A stretch of DNA of 64,000 nucleotides from the NCBI GenBank assembly GCA_025917655.1, contig CP084618.1:682001-746000 (forward strand). Direction: 5' to 3'. Below, in pieces: positions 37,205-50,500 of the stretch (positions are counted from its first letter, which is position 1; the number at the start of each line of letters is the position of its first letter). Under the pieces are notes generated by a model. The model was given only the letters and a program-made list of their open reading frames with translations, did no database searches and was not told the origin of the DNA. Position numbers and translations under genes: made by a program. The stretch is from Chlorella sorokiniana. Taxonomy: Eukaryota > Chlorophyta > Trebouxiophyceae > Chlorellales > Chlorellaceae.

Positions 37205-40200
37205 ATGGCGACGACACAGGCCAAGAAGAACTATAGAATCACCAAGAAGCTTGAAGTTTTTTACACAGGAGGGGCAGTGAGGCTCTCAAGGACTGGAGAG
37301 CTCTTAGCCTGCGCTTGCGGAGACGAAGTCAAGGTGCTGACAGTTTTTGCGTGCATAATGCCTGAGCGTCTGCGGGCTCACGCCGACTCTGAGAGCATGC
37401 TTGCCTGCAGGTCGTGGATGTGGCCAGCGGCGCTGTCTTGAAGACTTTCCCGGGGGTAAGGAGTGCATGCAGTTGTGCACCTGATCGAGAAGCCGCTGCT
37501 CACTGCTGCCTGCCGCCGCCGCCACCTGTAGGACTCCGAGCCCATCACAGCTGTGGCGCTCAGCCCCGATGGGGCCCTGCTCTATGCCGCGTCGCGCAGC
37601 CTGCAGCTGCGCTGCTGGGCGCTGGAGAGCGGACAGCAGCTGCGCAGCTACGTGGGCCACAAGGCCCCGGTGGCCGACCTGGCGGTCGACCCCACCGGGG
37701 CCTGCTGGCCTCGGCCAGCGCCGACAGAACGGTGCGGGTGTGGGACGCAGACGGCGGCTTCTGCACCCATTCCTTCACAGGGCACAGGTGAGGGCTGCGC
37801 TGAGCGCGCAGCCGCAGCGCTTGGGCGGGCGTGGCCAGACAAATCCGCCCCTCCCGCCCATGGAGGGGCGCCGACCAAACGACCACGCCAAAGCAAACTG
37901 CTCTGCCTCTTGGTACCAGGCCCCGCTGCTTGTGCGGCGGCCTGTCAAATAGAGGCCGACATGCCCCGTGCACAGCTCCTTGCGCTTGGACCTGGGGCAA
38001 TCGAGCCTGTTCCAGCCCGCGCGCTGGTTGAATTATTGAACCTGCGCTGAATGAATGATGATGCCCGCCTGTCGCTCACCTTGGGTGGGTGTTCTGCCTG
38101 CCCGCGCGCTGCGTGCAGCGGCGTGGTGCTCCGCACGCTCTTCCACCCGAAGCAGCTGGTGCTGGTCAGCGCGGGCGACGACGCGCAAGTGCGGGTGTGG
38201 GACCTCGTCACCAAGTCGTGCATAGCAGGTGGCGGCGCCGCGGGCTTCCCCACAGCTTCCCAGCCCCAGCAGCCACGTCGGCGGGGGCTGCCGCCGCTGC
38301 TGCTCGCCGCGGCGCGCTCCGCCCGCTGCGCTCACTCTGTGCCGCACGTACCGCCCGCCCTCGCCCCCGCCGCCGCAGTCCTCAAGGGCCACTTCTCCGC
38401 CGTGACGTCGCTCAGCCTGTCGGCCGACGGCTGGACGCTGCTGTCGGGGGCGGGACAGCGTGGTGATCCTGTGGAGCCTGCGGGACCACGCCAAGCTGGC
38501 CACCATCCCGGTGTACGAGCCGCTGGAGGGTGGGTGGCGGCAGTGGCTGGGGTTGGGGAGGGGGCCTGGCAGCCGTGAGAAAGGTACTATAAATAAGCAG
38601 GGGGCCTGGCAGCCGTGAAAGGTACCCTAATAAGCAGGGGGCCTGGCAGCCGTGAAGCTTTGTTTGGAGGCTGGGTGGCAGCCTGGAGCCTCCCTGACAG
38701 GAGCAGAATGGAGGAAGGCTCCTGCCCGGTCCTGTCCAGCCCACCCCTGGCTGCCCTGCTGTGCTGCCGGCTATGGCGTCAAAGGGCGGCGGCAGCCGGC
38801 ATGCTCCTGCTGAGCTGGCCTGCCCTGCCGCGGCGGTGGAGCGTCTCTGACATCCGTCTGTTGCCCCTGCAGGGGTGGCCTACCTGCCCCCACGGCGCCC
38901 TTCCCAGGCCTGCCGGGCAGCGCCGCGCCGCCCGCGCCCGGCAAGCCCGCCCCGTCTTCTTCGCCACCGGCGGCGAGAAGGGCGTGGTGCGGCTGTGGCG
39001 CAGCGACACCGGCCGCTGCGTGTACGAGCAGCCGGCGGCGGCGGCGGCAGCCGCCGCCGCGGCCGGCGGCATCATGGAGCTGGAGCTGCTGCCCGGGCGG
39101 CGGGGCTGCTGGCGGCCACGCAGGACTGCCGCCTGCTGTTCCACCGGCCGGCCGACGGCGGCCTGGCGGTCGCCCGGCAGCTGGTGGGCAACCAGGACGA
39201 GATCACAGACCTGCGCCTGCTGCGCTTGCAGCCCAGCGGCGGCGGCGCGCAGAGCGGCGGCGGCTCCGCGGGCGGCGGCGGCGGCGGGGAGGGCGACCAG
39301 CCGCCCACGCACGTGGCTGTGGCCTCCAACAGCGACCAGGTGCGGGTGTTTGACGCCGCCAGCATGAGCTGCGTGGCGACGCTCAGCGGGCACAGCGGCG
39401 CGGTGCTGGCCCTGGACGCGCTGCCGCTGCCCGGCGGCGCCGCGCTGCTGGCCTCCGCGGGCAAGGACGCCAGCCTGCGCCTGTGGAGCCTGCCCGCCGG
39501 GCGCTGCGTCGCCGTCGGCGCCGGCCACGTGTCGGCCGTCGGCTGCGTCGCGTTTGCGCGCGCGGCGGCGGCTTTGTGGCCACCGGCGGCACCGACAAGC
39601 TGCTCAAGGTGCGAGGGCGGCGGGTTGGTGGGTGGGTGGGGGGTGCAGAGCTGGGGGAGGGTTTCAGCAGGAGAGCGTGTCGTGGCAGCAGCAGCATCGA
39701 ACAGCAGCCTGGCTGCGGACAGCTGCTGCCCACCATTCTTGTCATTTGGATGTGCATTGTAGATTGCTCGATGCCTGTGTATTGCACGAGGTGCTGACTG
39801 CCCCCATCCCCCACTACACCCCCTCCCAACCCCCACCCACCTCTCTTCTCAAGGTGTGGGACACCAAGGGCCTGTCCCCCGACGCGGAGCAGCCCGCCAA
39901 GCTGCGCGTCAGCGCGGCCGTTGCGGCGCACGACAAGGACATCAACGCGGTGGCGGTGGCGCCCAACGACTCGGGTGGGTGCATGCAAAACTCTAACAGG
40001 TTGTTCTGAAAGCCTGATTTGAAAAAATTACAAAATTACAAAAATAAAAAACCACAAAAAGTTACAAGTTTACCGTTAAGCCATTTTCTCGTCCTTGAAC
40101 AATGCTTCCTGAGGCCCGCTCCTTTGGCTGCTGTGCGGCTGTGGGCTGGGCTTTGCAAGGCTGAAGGGGGCCGTGGGGGGAGGACGAGTCAGGGCGCTGT

Positions 40201-42674
40201 CAATTTAGACCCTGCGCAGCTCCGCGGCGGGCACCGCATGCTTGTCAGCAAGGGCGCAGTAGTCCCTGGCCACAACCAGGCTGCGCAACCGCCTCTGCCC
40301 GCCCCCAGCTCACCTCTGCACCCCCGCACCGCCACCCACCCTCACCAAACCACCCTACCCCCGCCGCCGCCCCCGCAGTCATCTGCACCGGCAGCCAGGA
40401 CCGTACCGCCAAGGTGTGGCGCCTGCCCAGCCTGGTGCCGGCGCTGACGCTCAAGGGCCACCGCCGCGGCATCTGGGCCGTCGCCTTCTCCCCAGTGGAC
40501 CAGGCTGTGGCCACCGCCTCGGGTGCGTCGCTCCGAGCGCCGCCGATGCCTGCATGCCTGCAAGGTTTCGCTTGTCGTGATGCCACTCCTGATGCATCAC
40601 CGGGGTGGTCTATGAAGCGTCTGAGGAGCGCCTTGTTTTAGGGCAGCCTGAAGACTCGGCACCTGCATTCTCTTTGAGCCGCTCAACCAGACCGCTGAAG
40701 CAAATTTTTGAAAGGGTCCCTGCAGCAAGATCAAAACCATACATTTCTTTTCCGATTGGTCGAGCGCCGCTTGCTCGCGCCCCCCCCCCCCCGCCCGCAG
40801 GCGACAAGACGGTGCGGCTGTGGAGCCTGGGCGACGGCGCCTGCCTGCGCACGTTTGAGGGCCACCTGGCCTCCGTGCTGCGCCTCGACTTTTTGTCGGC
40901 CGGCTCCCAGCTGCTGTCGGCAGGCGCCGACGGCCTCGTCAAGCTCTGGAGCGTGCGGCTGTCGGGTGGGCTGGGCTGCGCTGCTGCTGCGAATGGGGAG
41001 GGAGCCTTACATGCGGCGCTGGGGCCGCCTGCGCCGCTGTGCGTGAGGCTTGTGCTCTGCTGTCGGCGCCTGCTTGCAACTCCTTCGTTCGTGAGCTTTT
41101 ACACTGTTCTATTGTCCAGCTCGCTTTCTTCTTGTTCTGCCACAACCGACTTGCTAAGTGCCGCCCTCCGCGCCCGCCCTCTCCCGCCTCGCCTGCCGCC
41201 GCCCGCCCGCAGAGTGCGTCAACACGTTTGACGCGCACGACGACAAGGTGTGGGCCCTGGCCCTGGGCGGCCGCTCGGCGCGGTGTTCGCCTCGGGCGGC
41301 GGCGACGGCGCGGTGGCCCTCTGGGAGGACTGCACCTCGGCGGATGCCGACGAGGAGGCGGCGGCGGCCGAGGCGGCGGTGCTCAAGGAGCAGGAGCTTG
41401 CCAACGCGCTGCGGGTGCGGCGCAGAGTGCGCAGCATGCAGGGCACGGGCAGCGCGCTGGGCGGGCTCAGCGGAGCAGTGCGGCCTGTTGAGCTCTTGCT
41501 CGCTGGCCTGTGCGCTCGGGTGCCTCTCACAGCCTGCAGCTTCCGGGCTGCCAGAGGGGGCCTGTTCTTGCTGGCTTGGCGATATCGCTGCCAAGGAGGA
41601 TGCCTGGCTTCATCCACCATGTCCAACCCCTGCAGGACGAGGACTTTGGCGAGGCCGCCCGCCTGGCCTTTGAGATGCGGCACCCGGGCCGCCTGCTGGC
41701 CGTGGTGCGCCAGGTGCTGGAGCTGGGGCCAGGCCAGGCTGGCGCCACGCTGGCGCGCCTGTCGGCCGCCATGAGCGACGGCGACGTGCAGCAGTGCCTG
41801 GAGTACTGCCGGTGGGTTGCAAGCGCGCCCAGCCGCACCGTTTGGATCATCACCACCAGCAGCACCGCACCGTCCCCTCTTCATCAACATCCAGCATTGC
41901 TGCTTTTCCCTGCACGCGTCTGCCCCCGTGCTTGACCCCGCGCGGCTGCCGCCCTGCCCCCTTGGCGCGTAGCGAGTGGAACGCTAACGCCAGGAACTGC
42001 CACGCGGCCCAGGCCATGCTGCACGCTGTGCTGCAGAGCAGGGCGCCCCAGGTGGGCTGCTCTGGGCTCGTCGATTGCAGGGCTGCTCCACTGGGGGAAA
42101 GCCAGGTGGAAAGCCAAGCATCTGGCCGCCGGCTGGCTCAGCGGGTGCTGACTGATCTTTGATGTGGGGCCTAAACGCCGCTGTCTCCGCCGCCGCGGCC
42201 CCCGTCCCCAGGAGCTGCTGGCGGTGCCCGGGCTGGGGACGCTGCTGGAGGGCCTGCTGCCGTACACGCATCGCCACTTTGCCCGCGCCGACCGCCTGCT
42301 GCGCTCCACCTACCTGTGCGACTACATCCTGGCAGCCTCCGGCGTGCTGACGGATGCGCAGGCGGACGCTCAGCAGCGCGGCAACGCCGCTGGCGACGCG
42401 CAGCCGGCGGCAGAGGCGGAGGCGGGGCAGGAGGACGCGCCGCGCAAGCGCCAGCGCCCGTGCGGGCGCTGCTGGGCCCCCCGCGCCTGCGGCCGCGGCA
42501 AACGGGAGCGCCGAGCAGCAGCAGGAGGATGGCGGCGGGCACGAAAAGGGCGACCTAGCAGCAGCGCCAGGCGGCACAACAGCAGCAAGCACCCAGCCTG
42601 CAGCTGATTCAGCGAAGCCAGCACAGCGGAGCGCCGGCAGCACCAAAAAGAAGAAGCGGTCCGCTGCTCGCTGA
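37205..42674 (+). CDS. UTP13: U3 snoRNP WD40 protein UTP13/TBL3
   Basis: Component of the UTP-B complex of the small-subunit processome, nucleolar. ATG at 37205 (MATTQAKKNYRITKKLEVFY). A dozen or so WD40 blades follow, such as ITAVALSPDGALLYAASRSL, LLASASADRTVRVWDADGGF, LVSAGDDAQVRVWDLVTKSC, AVLALDALPLPGGAALLASA, VICTGSQDRTAKVWRLPSL, GIWAVAFSPVDQAVATAS, DKTVRLWSLGDGACLRTFEG and DDKVWALALGG. The Utp13 C-terminal domain is clear: DFGEAARLAFEMRHPGRLLA, EWNANARNCHAAQAMLHAVL, and GLGTLLEGLLPYTHRHFARA. The tail is rich in A, Q and K and ends KKKKRSAAR (stop 42672-42674). Frames slip by one base at several G-runs, for example 37695-37698 and 38446-38450, which the WD40 pattern lets one recognise. 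At least 14 exons. TGTAA at 42695-42699. Confidence 0.92.
38559..38657. repeat. Short tandem repeat, three copies
   Basis: Three copies of a unit beginning gggggcctggcagccgtga, spaced about 37-41 bp, with ggtac and taataagcag between them. It lies in an intron of UTP13. Confidence 0.8.
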
Positions 42675-43008
42675 TCCTTGTGTTTCTTGTGTGGTGTAAC
42701 ATCTGTAGCACGTTGCTTGGCTCAAACAGGCGGGTCGTCTCCACTAGCGTGGTGCACCAAGGTCTTGTCTTCTAGGCTGTTATCGCGGCGTCAACGTGCA
42801 TATTTCATTTGTTTTGACGGTTTTCGGCATGAAAACGTTTCACAGGACGGCCGGTGAGCACCGGGGCGCTGAATGAGAGGTGTCTGGCTGCAGCTTTTCT
42901 GCTCGGTATTTTTGCATTCAAAGCCATGTGCTGAGTGCAGGAGTCCATCGGGCGGCATGGGGCGTGAAGCCCGTGGCAGCGCCAAAAGGCTTGCGGCGGC
43001 GGCAGGCT
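42675..43008. other. Intergenic stretch between UTP13 and the coiled-coil gene
   Basis: 334 bp with the UTP13 3' UTR and the next promoter and 5' UTR. Nothing else seen. Confidence 0.4.
42695..42699 (+). terminator. TGTAA polyadenylation signal of UTP13
   Basis: TGTAA 20 bp after the UTP13 stop codon. Confidence 0.55.
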
Positions 43009-44071
43009 ATGGCCGCGACTGCCAGTGCCACCCCACAAGAGCAGCTGGCAGCGCAGATTGCCGAGAAGGAAGCCTACCTGGCCAGCTTGTTTGAGCCCAG
43101 CAAGCCGCAGCCTCGTGCCGGCCAGGTGCGGAAGAAGGGCAGGCAGCAGTAACCGGCTCGCGCGCGTGGCCTGCACGTTGGGTGCCGCAGACTGGTGCTA
43201 CAGGCTCTCTTGGCTCCCGATCCATTTCCGCAGGTGGCCGGCCTGCGCCGGGAGATCTCCGCGCTGCGCAACCAGCTGCAGGAGGGCCTGGGGGCGGCCG
43301 CCCGCCCGTGCCACGCCACGTCGCCGCCATCTCTGCCGGCACCGCCGGCACCACGGTCGGCGCCTCGCTGCTGTCGTCGGCCGGCGGCGGCAGCGCGGCC
43401 AGCAACAGCAAGGTGCTTAACGCGCTGAAGCTGGTGGAGGCGCAGATGGCGGTGTCGCGCCAGGCGGCGGGCGGCACCTTCTTCCAGCTCACCGCCGAAC
43501 AGCGCCAGGAGCTGCTGCGGCTGCAGGAGGAGAATACAGCCCTCAAGTGAGGCACACTGGGCACGGGGGCCTGCATGCTGGCGCGTGACCTCTTTGGCGT
43601 GTGGGCCATCAGCAACCAGCGATCGCGTCCTGACTTTGTGCCAGTGAAGCAGGCACACACGTGTGCCTGCCCTGAAGACATGCGTGTGCCCCTTTTGTTC
43701 AATTTTTCGTCTTTTTGGGTGCAGGGCCCAGCTGGATGCGGTGCAGGCCCGCCAAGCGCAGCTGCTGGCTCTGGCCGACCAGCATGGCCTGCTCAGCTCG
43801 CGCAGCGTGCTCAGCGCGGCGGACAACCCCAGCAGCCCTCCTACCTCGGGAGACTGGCCCGCCCCAAACATGGCGCCCCCTGGCGGCTGCCGCGCAGATG
43901 GCTGAACAGCCGGCAGCCGTGTAGGCCGCAGCGTGATAGGGCGCCGGCCTGTGCCTCGGCCGCCGGCGCCTGCCCCTGTACCAACAAGAACCGTACAACC
44001 CTGCGTATGCGTACAACGTCTCGACCCATTCTTCTCCATCCACACTGCCAGCTCCCCGATTGTCTGTTTGA
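43009..44071 (+). CDS. Hypothetical coiled-coil protein
   Basis: Not recognised. ATG at 43009 begins MAATASATPQEQLAAQIAEK and continues EAYLASLFEPSKPQPRAGQ. The second exon has VAGLRREISALRNQLQEGLG, an AG/GS-rich linker, then SNSKVLNALKLVEAQMAVSR and FFQLTAEQRQELLRLQEENT, and the third has AQLDAVQARQAQLLALADQH. The heptads predict two coiled-coil segments, so it may dimerise. The C-terminus is unsure: one frame stops at 43924, another continues into a tyrosine- and proline-rich tail (LYQQEPYNPAYAYNVSTHSS) and stops at 44069-44071; the tail looks genuine, which implies a lost base or two near 43850-43940. Only about 130 bp separate it from the convergent U1-70K stop. Confidence 0.55.
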
Positions 44072-44202
44072 TTTGCAACCTGAATGCACCTAGCTGTCGC
44101 AACATTTCATGGCTGGCCTGGTCCTGCGGCTGGCTGCCCAGCAGCAAGCGCCCTCGGCGGCATGCTGCTCTGGGTTTGTGCGCCGCGCTGCCCGCGCCGA
44201 TG

Positions 44203-47200
44203 TCAGAGGTCTCGCTCGCGCGGCCGCTTTGCCTCCCGTCTGTCGTAGTGATCGTCGCGCTCCCGCTTGCGGTCGTAGTCCCTGCACAAACCCACCCACA
44301 CCCTTAGCACGCAGTACCCTGTGAAACCGTGTCGTGTAACATTGCCCTTCCATCCCTTGCTGGGCTCGACGAGGGCAGCCCCTGAACCCGGCATGCCCAA
44401 GCGTCACTGGGGCCTGCGCCTGTCGCACGGCGTGCTGCGTCGTCTGCGCCGCCGCCCCACCTGTCGCGGTCGGGCCGCCGCCGCGGTCTCGGTCGTCGTG
44501 GTGCCGGCTCCTGTCGCGATCCCTGCACGGGCGCAGCATTTGAAGATGGGTTCAGGGTCGGCGCACAGGCAGCCGCGTGCGCCTATTTCACAGGGTGCAT
44601 TGGGGCGCCACCGCAGCAGTGGGAGCAGCCCCCAGCCACAGCCTGCGCTGGCCGCGCCCAAGCAGGCGCGCCCCGCGTGCAGGCAGCGCCGCACCTGCTG
44701 CGCTCGCGCTCCCGCCGGCGCTCGCGCTCCCGGCTGCGCTCGCGGTCCCGCTCGCGGCTGCGCTCCCGCTCCCGCTCCCTGTACCCTCAGCGGGCCTCAG
44801 CGGGCGGCTCAGTGAACAGCTCTCGGCCCCGCAGACAGGCCCGCCAGGCCAGGGCAGCGCTCCTCCAGCAGAGAGCACACAATGAAGTGGCTCTGTGCTG
44901 CCACCCTCTCTCACTCGCCTGCTGCGGTCGCGGGGCCGCTCCTCCCGCTCCTTGTCCTTGCGCTCAAGCCGCTCCCTGCAGGCCGGCCAGCCAGGCAGCA
45001 GGGTAAGGGGTCAGTCGGGCGCACATCCAGCCAGCTGCCGCGGGCACAGGGGGAAGGGGTTGGGGGGGGGGCTCTTCCTGCACAGGGTACGCTGGAGCGG
45101 TGCATCCTCTCAAGCGCGGACGCCCTTCAGAGCGGCAGGAACAAGAAGAAAGCAAGAAAACAAAAAGAAGAAGAACGAAAACAACCCACTTCTCCGCCAG
45201 GAACTGGTCCACCAGGCGCGCCACAAACTGGCGCTTCAGGCTCTTGGGCGGGCGCACTATCAGCCGCGACTCGCCGCCCTTGCCGCCGCCCAGCCGCCGC
45301 GGCCGCCTGCACGGAGCAGCACGCACAGCACGGCGTCAGCAAATTTGAACCAGGGTCGCTCACGCCTTCCAGCATGCCCGCGCCTCGCTGCGAAGCCTGC
45401 CTTGATGCGAAGCTGTCACAAGAGACAGCAACCCCGAAGCATGTTGCCCCGTCCAGGGCGGGCACGCTTGTGCAGGGGGCTGCAGCAGGGGAGCGCACCA
45501 GTTGGGCACGGTGCGGCCCCGCTCCACATCCACCAGCACCCGCTTGTCCTCGATCTTGCGCCCGTCGGCCAGCTTGTACGCCTGCTTCATGTCGTTCTTG
45601 TGCTCGTACTCGATGAAGGCGTAGCCGCAGGGCTTGCCTGCGATGGGGGTGGGGTGGGGGTGGGGGCAGAGGGGACATGAACAGGTGAGCCAGGGAGGAA
45701 AGATGGGAGAGATGGGATGGAGGGTGGTAGGATGGTGAAATGGGAGCAGAAGGGAAGGGAGCAGGGTGCACCAGCGACCCTCGGGGATGGCGGGGGAAAG
45801 CAGCAGGAGCACAAGGAGATCCCGGGTTTGCTGCGTCACAGCCTCATTGCTGCCGATGCGCTGCGGCCAAGCCAGGCCTGTACACCGGCTCCTCCTCCGA
45901 CGAAGCCTAAGCCAAGCAGAGCAACCCACAGAAGAGCAGCGCAGCCGCACCCGAGTTCTTGTCGTGCACCAGGCGGATGCTCTTGATGGGCCCGTACTCC
46001 TCAAACTCGCGCTTGAGCCGCCGCTCCGTGACGTCGTACGACAGCCGCGCCACAAACAGCGTCTTGAAGGGGTCGCCCTGCGGCCGGGCGGCAGGGAAAA
46101 CGCGTTGGTGTTGGGGTTATAAAAGACACATAAGGTATACATACATTTGTTGTAAATATACATAGGAGTTAGTCTGGGGGGGACCCATGCGTGGTATGTC
46201 CACCTTCTGTCTCCCTTGGAAACGTCGGGGCAGGCAGTTGCAGAGGCGCCGGAGACACTCCCCAGCCTGCCCTGGCCCCCTTGATGGCTCAGCACAGGCA
46301 GGGCGGTGTTCGGCCCAGAGTGTCAGAGCAGTGGCGGGCGCTGGAGCAGCGACGCACCGCGACGTTGGGGTCCTTGCTGGGGTCCCAGCCCTTCACATTC
46401 TCCTCCCGCTGCTCCGCCGCTCGCTGCTGCTTGTCCTGGCGCACGCGCAGGTCCCTGCACGGGGGTCGAAAGTGTTGAGGAGCAGGAGCAGCCGCGCAGG
46501 CAGCAGCTTGAAACATGGCGGGTTGCTGCACACGCGGGGCAGCCGCCTCGCCCGACACACCAAGGGCGATGCGGTTAGCAGACTAGCAAAGGTGCCTAGC
46601 CAGACAGAGAACGTGGAAGGGGTGTGTGCAGCGGTCACAGCAGGAAGCACTGCTGTTCTTCCCGACTCACTTCTCCACTTTGCTCTCAATGTCCACGCGT
46701 GCCTGGGCACTCAGCTCGGGGTTGCGGAAGATGCGCGGCTCAGGCGGCCGCGTCTCGGGCGGCGGCGGCTCGTACTCCTCCTGCCCCGGCTCCGCGAAAT
46801 GCTGCACGTACTGCGCAATGCCCGTGTAGGGCAGCTTGGGCGGCTTCTTGGGCGGCCCCTTGTACGGCGGCAGCGGCGCTCGCGGAGCAAACAGGCGCAG
46901 CAGTCGATCGGGTAGGCCGGTGCGGTGACCGGCCACCGCCTCCTGCAGACGCTTCTTCTCCGAGATCCTATTTGACAAGAATGATCTGCAGGGGAGGCCA
47001 GCAGCCCAGCAGCAACGGCTTCAGAAAGGAGCAGCGCGAGCTAGCGACGGCGGCCGAAGGCTAGCGGCCGCTGGGGTGCTTGGATGCAACGTCTCAACCT
47101 CCGCGACGATCCCTCGCGATCAGGGTGCTAAACAAGCGTGCCGCCCTGCCATCCAGCCCCAGTGCCCCGCAAAACATAATCTGCGCGCCATCACCGCCGA

Positions 47201-47236
47201 TGTAGGCTGCTGTTCGCACCTCTGACGGTCTGCCAT
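44203..47236 (-). CDS. U1-70K: U1 snRNP 70 kDa protein
   Basis: Core U1 snRNP protein that binds stem-loop I of U1 snRNA and recruits the snRNP to 5' splice sites. The start is ATG 47236: exon 1 encodes MADRQ and splices to [20 protein letters not shown], then [20 protein letters not shown] and [15 protein letters not shown]. Next come [20 protein letters not shown] and the [23 protein letters not shown] (RNP2) and [20 protein letters not shown] (RNP1), [20 protein letters not shown], and [11 protein letters not shown]. The tail is an RS/RD-rich domain ending [11 protein letters not shown] (stop 44203-44205). All family blocks are present in order. About nine exons. Divergent from PUM3. Confidence 0.95.
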
Positions 47237-47500
47237 GGTGTGAAGCGCGCGAAGACGCGCGAAGAAAAGAGGGCACCAAGCCTATGCGCGGCACCTCGCC
47301 TCGTCAGCCCAACAAACCCCCACAAGTCGTGTGTATTTAGGGGCACCTCTGAAACCGTGGATTCCTTCACAGAGCCCAGGCTGGAGCCTTTGTCAGTACA
47401 ACACCAGTACGAGACTGTGCGGTTCGATTGTGCTTCGTGCATGCATTGTCTGGTGATCTCATGCAAGTCTGCACCACTTGAAACATTATAATTAGCAGCA
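47237..47500. promoter_or_regulatory. Probable bidirectional promoter of U1-70K and PUM3
   Basis: 264 bp between the two divergent start codons. Both genes are nuclear RNA/ribosome factors. AT content rises just before the PUM3 start (aaacattataattagcagca). Confidence 0.4.
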
Positions 47501-50500
47501 ATGCCGGTAAAGGAGCAAAAGGCGGGTGCTCCGAAGAAGAGGCGGCCCCAGGGCCCGCCCCAGGCCTCGCCTGCGGCCAAGAAGCACAAACAGACTAAAC
47601 CCACCAAACCGGCACCTCCTGCAAAGCTGAACCGGTGCGCCGCCCCCTGGTGCTGCCGCTGCTCTGCTGCCCTGTTGAAGCCACGTTAAAATCCTGTACA
47701 CTTTCGGCCGGAATTTGCATTATGGGTGCAGGAAGGAGCGTAAAGAGCTGGACAAGGAGCGCAAGGCGCGTCGCAACAAGAACTTTGGGCTGATTGAGGA
47801 GGCCAAGGGGCTGTGGGAGGAGCTGCGGCGGCACGACCTGTCCGCCGACAAGCGTGCCAAGCTGGTGACAGCCATCCTTGCCAAGTGCCAGGGGCGGCTG
47901 GCCGAGCTGGCGGGGTCGCACTCCGCCTCCCGCATCATCCAGTCCTGCGCCAAGTATGGCACCGCCGCCGAGCGGGCCGCCATCCTGAAAGAGCTGCAGC
48001 CCAAGCTGCTCGAGCTCGCCAAGAGCCCATACGGCCACTTTGTGGTCAGCAAGCTGGTCGCGCTGGCGCCCAAGGAGCAGCTTCCAGGTGCGCAGCAGCC
48101 GCCGGCCCTGCCCTGCACCACAGAGCCCCCATCTTTTCTACGGCGTCCCCCCTTCACCCCTCTGGACCTCTGGAAGAGCCCTCGGCTGCATGCGCACCCG
48201 CTCACCCGCCAGCATGGCACCAACTCGACATGTTGTTGTGTCGTTCTTGCCGCCCGCGCCCATGCAGGCCTGCTCAAGGCGTTCCGCGGCCACCTGGGCG
48301 AGCTGCTGCGCCACCCAGCGGGCTGCCAAGTCGTGGACGACTTGTACGCGGGTGAGGCGTTGTGCGGTGCAAGGATGATGCTGAGGGACTGCCCGCGCTG
48401 TGGGTTTGTGAACCCACCCAGGACACTGCTGCCGTCGTCCTGTTTCACCTGGACAGCGGCGTCTGTGGGGCCTGTGTCGCAAGGCTTCCAAACAACAATC
48501 AATCGCATATCCCATCTCGCGCGTGATGCGCCCCACGCGCTTGACACACTGCCTTCGCACAAGCCTGCCCTGCCGGTGGTCCTCAGCCCTCCCTCTCCTT
48601 TGCGCCACGGCCGCAGCCGCCGACGCCAAGCAGCGCAACCTGATGGCGGCAGAGTTCTACGGCAAGGAGTATGTGCTGTTTGAGGGCGGCACGCTCAACA
48701 ATACCGAGGGTGCGCTGCGAGGCCTGCACTGGCTGGCCACGGGCCCTGCGCCGAGCGAAACGCGGCGCTGGCCTGCGGAAGGAGCGGCAGCACGAGCTGT
48801 GCTGCCGGCGCTCCAGGGGTTGGCACCCCCAGGATGCCTGGCCCGTCTGTGCAGAGGCAGCGGCCCTGGGCTGACTGCTTCGTGTTGCTCTGCCGCCGCC
48901 CCGCAGGCGCGCCCGCCCGCCTGGCCGACCTGTTTGCGCGCGTGGACGGCGCCAAGCGGCGCTCCGTGGTGCAGCACATGAGCAAGGACCTGGTTCCCAT
49001 CAGCGAGAAGGGGCTGGTGGACTGCCCCTTGGTGCACCGGTGAGCTGCTGGGCTCGGGCTTGTTTGTCGGCGCACAGCGCCCTCGCTTGTGGCCTTGTGT
49101 GTGTTGTTTGGAACACTTCGTTGAAGCGCCGCGTGCACCGCCAGGCATCCGCGCCGCACCCACCCCCTGCTGCGGCTGCCTGCTGCGCTGGCCTGCTGGC
49201 GGGTCCACCTCCGAGGGTGGCCTGTTTGTCCCCCACCCCCGGTTGCCTCCCTGCCATGCCCGCACCCTTCTCTCCCCGCCTGCCAAACATACGTCCTTCA
49301 AACGCCAGTTTTGTTGACCATCAGCAATGTTTCATCAACCTGCCCACCCCCAGGCTCCTGAGCGAGTATATGGAGCTGGCCCCTGCCTCACTGGTGGCCG
49401 ATGCCGCCGAGAACCTGGCTGGCGAGCCGCTGCTGCACATGGTGCACACAAAGGTGTGAGCGGGCTGCTAGAGGAGGATGGATGGGCTTGTTGGGGGGTG
49501 GAGGTGGGGGTGGAGGGTCTTTCATCAGTGGATGCATTCAAGCTAGGCGCCGCGCACGCGGCTTCCTTCTGTTTGCGGGTGATGGGAGCATGGGGGTGCT
49601 CGCCGCCCGCCGTGCACTCGCGCAAGGCGCTCAGGGCCGCTGCCGCGTGCCGCATGCGCGCAGGAGGGCGCCAAGGCCGCATGCATGGTGCTGGCGTATG
49701 GCACCGCCAAGGACCGCAAGAAGGCGCTCAAGGCCATGAAGGTGGGTGGCTGGGCCGATAAGCGGGGTGGCTGAGGCTAGTAGGTAGGTGGTGGTAAGGG
49801 GGATGGGGACGGGCATGCACCTGCGCAAGTAGTAGTGCTTACGCAGGTCATGACACTTACTTCATGGGTGGTGTTGAGACATGCATAGCAAAGGGCTGGT
49901 ACGGGCTGTCGCCAGTGAGCACAAATCTCCAAGCGCTGCGCCTGCGTGCGCCGCGCATCCACGCCCGCCGGCCCCCGCCCGCCGCGCCTGCAGGGCCACG
50001 TGGGGGCCATGGCCCGCGACGAGTGGGGCCACCTGGCCCTCATCACCGCCCTCAGCGTGGTGGACGACACCGCGCTGCTACGCAAGACGGTGGTGGCGGA
50101 GCTGCAGGCAAGCCGTGCTCATTGATTCTTTGAGCTATGATTCGCGCAGTCAACGCTTGACTGCACCGGCGGCTGCCACACGTTTCTGCTGCCCCAAGCC
50201 GTGTGCTTTCGCTTGCGCTACTTGCGCTGCTGCAACGTGCCCCTGACAGCAGCATCAGGGCACGTCGGGCCGCGACACACACCCGCCCGCCGCCGATGCG
50301 GACTCGCAGAAGGGCGCTCTGTGGCGCGCTTTTCGGTTTCCCCAGCGCCCGCGTGCATCCGCCGCGCGACGCGCAGTCCTGTTGTACCGCTCCGTACCGC
50401 AGACCGACCTTGCCGAGCTGGCGGAGCACAAGTACGGGTACCGCGTGCTGGTGCAGCTGCTGCACCCCTACGGCCCCCGCTGCCTGCCGCCCCAGCTGCT

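Noticed and set aside
40779-40796. C-run as a G-quadruplex regulatory site
   Set aside because: It is the pyrimidine tract just before a splice acceptor in UTP13, which explains it sufficiently.
45335-45375. A tRNA T-arm-like string (minus strand, ggttcaaattt)
   Set aside because: No acceptor stem, D-arm or anticodon arm at the right spacing; it lies in a U1-70K intron.
47720-48562. Minus-strand open frame of 280 codons opposite PUM3
   Set aside because: Serine/arginine-rich shadow of the Puf repeat exon and its intron; no family features.
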